Part shown: positions 60,022 through 64,000 of the stretch, piece by piece | How the letters are laid out: every line of letters starts with the position of its first letter | How positions within the stretch are numbered: the first letter of the stretch is position 1 | NCBI RefSeq assembly: GCF_022693705.1 | Contig: NZ_CP094288.1 | Location: 636,582-700,581 of the forward strand | Direction: 5' to 3' | DNA from: Infirmifilum sp. NZ | GTDB taxonomy: Archaea > Thermoproteota > Thermoprotei > Thermofilales > Thermofilaceae | Length of the DNA: 64,000 nt | Program-made: the position numbers and the translations under genes | Notes under the pieces: generated by a model | Told to the model about the DNA's origin: nothing | Database searches by the model: none | Seen by the model: the letters and a program-made list of their open reading frames with translations, nothing else

Positions 60022-60236
60022 GGCTTCTCCCGGAAGTAAACCTTTATCACATCTCCGATGACCGCAACTTTATGCTTGGACTTCAAGCTTTCTATGGCGG
60101 CCGTCACCTCTTCGCGCGTGAAGCCTTGAGCCTCCAGCTCGGTTATGAAGACGCGTCCCACGCCGTTGTAGACGTCGCGCTTGGCTAGAGCTAGTATGAT
60201 CCCCTGAAGGTCCTCCGTTGCGTGCTCGCCGTACAT
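60018..60236 (-). CDS. Small acidic protein, winged-helix-like
   Basis: A 72-residue protein: DLQGIILALAKRDVYNGVGRVFITELEAQGFTREEVTAAIESLKSKHKVAVIGDVIKVYF. Helix-helix-strand order resembles a winged helix, like the C-terminal domain of MCM or RPA-type accessory proteins, but the match is weak. It is the first gene of a two-gene operon with the DNA alkyltransferase, so a repair or regulatory role is conceivable. A shared TATA-like element places its transcription start at the ATG. Confidence 0.6.
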   Translation of the reverse strand: MYGEHATEDLQGIILALAKRDVYNGVGRVFITELEAQGFTREEVTAAIESLKSKHKVAVIGDVIKVYFREKP

Positions 60237-60259
60237 CGCTTGTTTAATCGCGTAAACGA

Positions 60260-60268
60260 TTTATTAAT
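60260..60268. promoter_or_regulatory. Bidirectional TATA-like element
   Basis: TTTATTAAT lies in the 50-base interval between two divergent genes. Its centre is 28 bases from ATG 60236 (minus) and 23 bases from GTG 60287 (plus). The other strand reads ATTAATAAA. Both genes would have leaderless mRNAs from one element. Confidence 0.55.
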
Positions 60269-60286
60269 GGCGGCGTTCCCCTAAGC

Positions 60287-61432
60287 GTGTCGTCTGCCGA
60301 AGTGCCTGCCTTGGCCGTTGAGAGCCCCCAGGAGCTAAAGTCTGTTAGCGTTGTGATCCCCTCGTTCCGCGGGAGCGACAGGCTTGTCAGGCTTGTTAGC
60401 GCGCTGGCCGGGAGTAAGTACCCGAGCCTCGAGATCATCGTAGTTGTGGACGAGCCGTCTGAGGAGGTTGCTTCGGCGCTCTCGCGGATCAAGGGGGTTC
60501 GGGTCGTCTTCAACGCTAGAAGAGCGGGGAAGGTTAGCGCCCTCAACACAGCCTTGAGGCTCTCGCGGGGGGAGGTCGTGGTTTTCCTCGACGATGACGT
60601 TGAGGTTAGGGACCCCCTTTTCATCGAGAAAATCGTGGATGGGATTAAGGGGTTCGACATAGCTGATATAAAGAAGGTTGTCGTTGGTGGGGGGCTTCTT
60701 GGGAAAATGGTCTACATAGAGTACGTGGCCACGAACTTCGCGAGCAAGCTGATGGCTCGCTTTGCTGGGAGGACTGTGGCGATCAACGGAGCCGCCTTCG
60801 CCGCCACGCGGAGGGCCTTGGAGGAGGTTGGGTTCTTCAAGCCGATAATCTCGGAGGACTTCGACCTGGCGGTCAGGAGCTTCCTGAAGGGCCACAGGTT
60901 CACGTACATCGACACCACCGAGGTTTACAACTACGCCCCAGAGTCATGGAGGAAGTGGTACAAGCAGAGGAAAAGGTGGGCGGTTGGTTTAGCGGACTGG
61001 TTGCAGAGGTACTACAGGGTGGGGTTTAGGGCTCTCGCCAGGATGCCTCACGTGCTGCTACCGGGCCTGCTGATCTCCCTGCCGTCGCTCGTGTCGACCC
61101 TCCTGCCCTTCCTACTCTACAACCACACATTCGCGAAGACTCTCTACCTAGCGCTGCTCTCTCTTTCCTCCGTGACGGCCCAGTTCATACCGCTAGCCGC
61201 GATTCTCTCCATTAACCTGCAAATCGTCTACATTATCCCTCTGCTGGCCGTGCTCCTCGCCTTCTCGTCCTGGCATTTCATAGCATCGCGGTACGTCGGC
61301 ATGAAGTCGTACCTGTACCTCTACCCGCTATACTTCCTGGTGTATCAGCCCTTGTGGTTCACAATCCTTCTGGCCGGCTTCATCCGGGTTCTAGTAATGG
61401 GGAATAGGAGTATCGAGGACTGGGTAGTATAG
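60287..61432 (+). CDS. Family 2 membrane glycosyltransferase
   Basis: A 381-residue GT2 protein. SVVIPSFRGSDRLVRLVSAL, IIVVVDEPSEE, FNARRAGKVSALNTALRLSRGEVVVFLDDDVEV (nucleotide-sugar DxD region), INGAAFAATRRALEEVGFF, and SEDFDLAVRSFLKGH followed by the acceptor-site YKQRKRWAVGL (QxxRW-like). Four hydrophobic helices follow (about 252-375). It would transfer a sugar to a lipid or polymer on the membrane. The GTG start is about 23 bases downstream of a TATA-like element. Confidence 0.92.
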   Translation: MSSAEVPALAVESPQELKSVSVVIPSFRGSDRLVRLVSALAGSKYPSLEIIVVVDEPSEEVASALSRIKGVRVVFNARRAGKVSALNTALRLSRGEVVVFLDDDVEVRDPLFIEKIVDGIKGFDIADIKKVVVGGGLLGKMVYIEYVATNFASKLMARFAGRTVAINGAAFAATRRALEEVGFFKPIISEDFDLAVRSFLKGHRFTYIDTTEVYNYAPESWRKWYKQRKRWAVGLADWLQRYYRVGFRALARMPHVLLPGLLISLPSLVSTLLPFLLYNHTFAKTLYLALLSLSSVTAQFIPLAAILSINLQIVYIIPLLAVLLAFSSWHFIASRYVGMKSYLYLYPLYFLVYQPLWFTILLAGFIRVLVMGNRSIEDWVV

Positions 61433-61509
61433 ACTGGAGCTTTCGACGATCGTTGAAGCGATTATCGGCAAGCCTTAAATACCACATGGCGTGTAAGGCA
61501 CCCTAAGCG

Positions 61510-62088
61510 GTGTATGGCTGTATGACGATGGTAGTACGAAAGGCATACAGGGCTTTCCTTTCGCCTAACCCCCTGGGGTCGCAAGATAAGTTCGCCCACG
61601 CCGTGTCAAACCTGCTTTCACTTAACAGCCTCACAGCCCCAGCCATCGAGCTCCAGGGCGGGGAGTTTGAAGCTGTTTTGAACGGTAAAACCTTGATGGC
61701 CGTGGCAGGGGATGCGGAGGTTATTGCCGATGGGAGAAGGGTGGAGCCCTGGACCGCTTTCTTCGCCCGCGAGGGCGTGATGATCAGGTCCGGGGCAACA
61801 GCGTACCTCTCCGTCAGAGGTCTAAGCGCCGCGGCTAGCGGCAAGCTTCCAGTTAGGGAGGGCGATGCTTTCAGCGTTCAAGGACTCAACGGCATCGCTG
61901 ACAGCGACCTTCGCGCCCTTAGAGTGCCTCACACCCTGCGCGTCGCCAACGGGGACTGGCTTGAATCTGTAGCCAGGGTTCAGAGGCATATCGGCATGGT
62001 TCTCGAAGCTGTGAGAAGGGGGGCTGAGCAGGTTAGAGTGAGGCTGAACGGGGGCGAGTTCGAAGTCTGGGTACTCGAGCTCTCCTAG
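61510..62088 (+). CDS. Reduced KipA/PxpC-like (biotin-dependent carboxylase-associated) domain protein
   Basis: A 192-residue protein. GSQDKFAHAVSNLLSLNSLTAPAIELQGGEFEAVLNG corresponds to the GAMDxFAxxxANxLVGN block of KipA/PxpC proteins, and VAGDAEVIADGRRVEPWTAFFAREGVMIRSGATAYLSVRGL to the next block. PxpC members have about 300 residues; the N-terminal TVQDLGR region and part of the end are absent. PxpC helps ATP-dependent 5-oxoproline hydrolysis. Position 20 bases before the carboxyltransferase gene instead suggests work with the carboxylase. TATA-like CTTAAATAC lies about 30 bases upstream; GTG 61510 or ATG 61522 starts. Confidence 0.65.
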   Translation: MYGCMTMVVRKAYRAFLSPNPLGSQDKFAHAVSNLLSLNSLTAPAIELQGGEFEAVLNGKTLMAVAGDAEVIADGRRVEPWTAFFAREGVMIRSGATAYLSVRGLSAAASGKLPVREGDAFSVQGLNGIADSDLRALRVPHTLRVANGDWLESVARVQRHIGMVLEAVRRGAEQVRVRLNGGEFEVWVLELS

Positions 62089-62107
62089 GCGCGAGGGTGC
62101 CTGTTGG

Positions 62108-63655
62108 ATGGATGAGAGGAGGATCGCTGAGCTGATTGAGCGTAGAAGAGCGGCTGACAGTCTGAGCGAGGAGCTCGTGAGAAGGCTCCACGAGCAGGGG
62201 AGGCTCACAGTGCATGAAAGGCTTAGCCTCCTGCTTGACCCGGACTCCTTCATCCCTATCGGGCGGTACGTCCAGCACAGAGCCACGGGCTTCGGCATGG
62301 AGTCGAAGAAAGCCTACGGCGACGGTGTCGTCGCGGGCCTCGGAACCGTCGATGGGAGACGCGTAGCGGTCTACGCTCAAGACTTCACGTTCATGGGCGG
62401 GAGCGTCGGGGAAATGCACGCGACTAAGATCGCCAGGACGATCGAGCTGGCCTTAAAGCTGGGTGTTCCTGTCATAGGGCTTAACGACAGCGGGGGTGCG
62501 AGGATCCAGGAGGGCGTCGACTCACTCAAGGGTTACGGGGAGATATTCTACAGGAACGTCATGGCGAGCGGCGTGGTCCCGCAGATCGTAGCCATAATGG
62601 GTCCCTGCGCTGGCGGAGCTGTTTACAGCCCTGCCTTGGCCGACTTCATTGTGATGACTAGGAAAAGCTACATGTTCATAACAGGCCCTAAGGTCGTGAA
62701 GGCATCCATAGGAGAGGATGTGACGTTCGAGGAGCTTGGGGGCGCGGAGATCCACGCGTCTAGAAGCGGCGTCGCGCACTTCATAGCGGAGGACGACCGA
62801 GAGGCGATTGCCCTCGTGAGGAGGTTGCTGAGCTACCTGCCGGGCAACAACACCGAGGATCCTCCTTTCGTCGAGACGGGCGACGACCCGCTCCGCGAGG
62901 ACAGCTCGCTGGAGGGTGTAGTGCCGGACGACCCGGTGAAGCCCTACGATGTCAGAGAAGTGATCTACAGGGTGTTCGACGCAGGAAGCTTCCTCGAAGT
63001 CCACCAGCACTTCGCTCAAAGCGCTGTGGTGGGCTTTGCTAGGCTTGGCGGGTATGCGGTCTGCGTTGTGGCGAACCAGCCCGCCGTGATGGCCGGGAGC
63101 CTCGACATAGATTCTTCGGACAAGATAAGCAGGTTCGTGCAGTTTTGCGACGCGTTCAACTTCCCCATAGTAACGTTCGTCGACGTCCCGGGGTTCCTGC
63201 CGGGCACCTACCAGGAGCACCACGGAGTGATCAGGCACGGCGCAAAGATAATCTACGCCTACGCTGACGCCACAGTACCGAAGATTACTGTCATACTGAG
63301 GAAGGCTTACGGCGGGGCGTACATCGCGATGGGGAGCAAGCACCTGGGAGCGGACTTCGTCCTAGCTTGGCCGACAGCTGAAATAGCGGTCATGGGGCCC
63401 GAGGGGGCTATTGAGATAATATACAAGAGGGAGCTCGAGAAGGCCGAGAACCCTGAGGAGCTCGCTAAGGTCTTCGCTGAGAAGTACAGGAGCGAGATAG
63501 CGAACCCTTACGTGCCGGCAGCCAGGGGGTACGTTGACGACGTGATACTCCCCAGGGAGACGAGGCCCTACCTCTACAAGTTGCTCCAGTTCCTCATGGA
63601 CAAGCGTGAGAGGCAACCCAGACCACCTCGCAAGCACGGAGTCCCGCCGGTGTGA
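62108..63655 (+). CDS. pccB: Carboxyltransferase subunit of propionyl-/methylmalonyl-/acetyl-CoA carboxylase
   Basis: A 515-residue biotin-dependent carboxyltransferase: KLGVPVIGLNDSGGARIQEGVDSLKGYGEIFYRN, MGPCAGGAVYSPALADFIVM, FITGPKVVKASIGEDVTFEELGGAEIHASRSGVAHF, then in the second half FCDAFNFPIVTFVDVPGFLPGTYQEHHGVIRHGAKI and ILRKAYGGAYIAMGSKHLGADFVLAWPTAEIAVMG. It transfers CO2 from carboxybiotin to an acyl-CoA. It is operonic with a small protein and the biotin carrier, while the biotin carboxylase is at 16-17.4 kb. The same protein also occurs in sodium-pumping decarboxylases, but no membrane beta subunit is seen. Confidence 0.95.
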   Translation: MDERRIAELIERRRAADSLSEELVRRLHEQGRLTVHERLSLLLDPDSFIPIGRYVQHRATGFGMESKKAYGDGVVAGLGTVDGRRVAVYAQDFTFMGGSVGEMHATKIARTIELALKLGVPVIGLNDSGGARIQEGVDSLKGYGEIFYRNVMASGVVPQIVAIMGPCAGGAVYSPALADFIVMTRKSYMFITGPKVVKASIGEDVTFEELGGAEIHASRSGVAHFIAEDDREAIALVRRLLSYLPGNNTEDPPFVETGDDPLREDSSLEGVVPDDPVKPYDVREVIYRVFDAGSFLEVHQHFAQSAVVGFARLGGYAVCVVANQPAVMAGSLDIDSSDKISRFVQFCDAFNFPIVTFVDVPGFLPGTYQEHHGVIRHGAKIIYAYADATVPKITVILRKAYGGAYIAMGSKHLGADFVLAWPTAEIAVMGPEGAIEIIYKRELEKAENPEELAKVFAEKYRSEIANPYVPAARGYVDDVILPRETRPYLYKLLQFLMDKRERQPRPPRKHGVPPV

Positions 63656-63657
63656 GG

Positions 63658-63825
63658 ATGGAGCCTGGAAAGCGCGCCGTCGTTCTAGCAGCGGTCATAG
63701 CGTACATGCGCTCCAGGGAGCGGCGCCGGAGGCATCAGAGAGCTCTCGCCGCCACACCCGTCAGCGCGTGGAGGCTCGCGCGGGCGCTGGACGTAACCGA
63801 GGATGATGCTCTCTCCCAGTGGTGA
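63658..63825 (+). CDS. Small basic protein, probable accessory subunit of the carboxylase
   Basis: A 55-residue frame from ATG 63658, two bases after the carboxyltransferase stop and four before the carrier ATG: it starts KRAVVLAAVIAYMRS, then has six arginines in RERRRRHQR, then VSAWRLARALDV. The plan (short hydrophobic helix, basic stretch, WxLA segment) is like small OadG/MmdD-type subunits that stabilise carboxylase or decarboxylase complexes. The hydrophobic part is only about 10 residues, short for a full membrane helix. Position makes a complex role likely; function is inferred. Confidence 0.6.
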   Translation: MEPGKRAVVLAAVIAYMRSRERRRRHQRALAATPVSAWRLARALDVTEDDALSQW

Positions 63826-63829
63826 GCGC

Positions 63830-64000
63830 ATGAGGAAGAAGTTCCTGGTCATAGTAGATGGTGAGGCCTTCGAGGTTGAGGTCGAAGTTGAGGAGGGGGG
63901 GAGCCCGCTCGAGACCGTTCTCTCCGTCCTGCAGACAGGGATAGTCAAGAAGGTCGAGTCACCACCTTTAGGCAAGGGTGTCGTGACGTCGCCCATTACT
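63830..64000 (+). CDS. Biotin carboxyl carrier protein, partial (3' end beyond window)
   Basis: 57 codons from ATG 63830 to the window edge: KKFLVIVDGEAFEVEVEVEE, then a linker, then KGVVTSPIT at the end, which matches the first strand of a biotinyl domain (usually VxAPMxG). The biotinylated Lys (in EAMKM) would lie beyond the edge. It carries carboxylated biotin between the carboxylase and the carboxyltransferase. Four bases after the small basic protein gene, so co-transcribed. Confidence 0.8.
   Translation, partial: MRKKFLVIVDGEAFEVEVEVEEGGSPLETVLSVLQTGIVKKVESPPLGKGVVTSPIT

Noticed and set aside
62522..63343. 273-codon open frame on the minus strand
   Set aside because: It lies fully inside the carboxyltransferase gene and has His/Arg-rich, low-order text typical of the antisense of a GC-rich gene.
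1..64000. tRNA or rRNA genes
   Set aside because: All gaps over about 60 bases were read for T-loop GTTCRA patterns and rRNA text; none was found. A tRNA with introns in odd places could still be missed.
1..64000. CRISPR array, prophage or intact insertion sequence
   Set aside because: No regularly spaced repeats, no cas or phage structural genes and no transposase of full length; only the tnpB-like tail at 31.99 kb.

Overview
The window reads as a chromosomal segment of a hyperthermophilic crenarchaeon (Thermoproteota), possibly near Thermofilum/Thermoproteales; that placement is inference from gene content and no marker here fixes the genus. Archaeal signs are direct: a CTP-dependent riboflavin kinase (RibK), archaemetzincin, XerA, Taw3, a geranylgeranyl reductase, a GTPBP1-type GTPase, an archaeal IleRS, TATA-like boxes about 25-30 bases before start codons, many apparently leaderless genes, and GTGA/ATGA overlaps inside operons. 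No tRNA, rRNA or CRISPR array was recognised.

Layout. 0-6.4 kb: RibK (cut by the window edge), small regulators, archaemetzincin, a 5-FTHF cyclo-ligase-like protein, nicotinamidase, and an XerA/bifunctional-nuclease operon. 6.4-12.8 kb: a candidate C/D box sRNA, the ADP-forming acetyl-CoA synthetase beta subunit with a DegT aminotransferase, an HD hydrolase, enolase, a sugar nucleotidyltransferase and a geranylgeranyl reductase. 13-18.5 kb: PadR, a methyltransferase with a polyprenyl synthase, TatD, biotin carboxylase, spermidine synthase and a second C/D sRNA candidate. 18.5-21.7 kb: a metal ABC transporter divergent from its binding protein, with a co-encoded NikR-like regulator and four GTGCAC sites in symmetrical spacing. 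21.7-43 kb: mostly housekeeping genes (Taw3, nucleoside phosphorylase, secreted gluzincin, Asp-ligated ferredoxin, TatC, IleRS, CoA-disulfide reductase-like protein, SurE, Nth, Dcd, two DUF72 proteins, GTPBP1, pyrophosphatase, GH57 enzyme, CcdA), plus a probable tnpB relic at 31.99 kb.

43.8-59.3 kb holds two complete oligopeptide/oligosaccharide-type ABC operons on the minus strand (ATPase, ATPase, permease, permease, binding protein), separated by a surface-anchored protein and a gene of unknown function. Both binding proteins carry the hallmark segments of the SBP_bac_5 fold in swapped order, as if circularly permuted at the same point; this is the most unusual observation in the window. 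59.5-64 kb: O6-alkylguanine-DNA alkyltransferase with a small partner, a GT2 glycosyltransferase, and a carboxyltransferase operon (reduced PxpC/KipA-like protein, carboxyltransferase, 55-residue protein, biotin carrier cut by the edge). Its biotin carboxylase partner is probably the gene near 16-17 kb.

The genes suggest a peptide- or sugar-scavenging heterotroph: two large importers, surface proteins, a GH57 enzyme, enolase and ADP-forming acetyl-CoA synthetase for energy, and isoprenoid lipid enzymes. Function assignments come from motifs read by eye; no database search was run.
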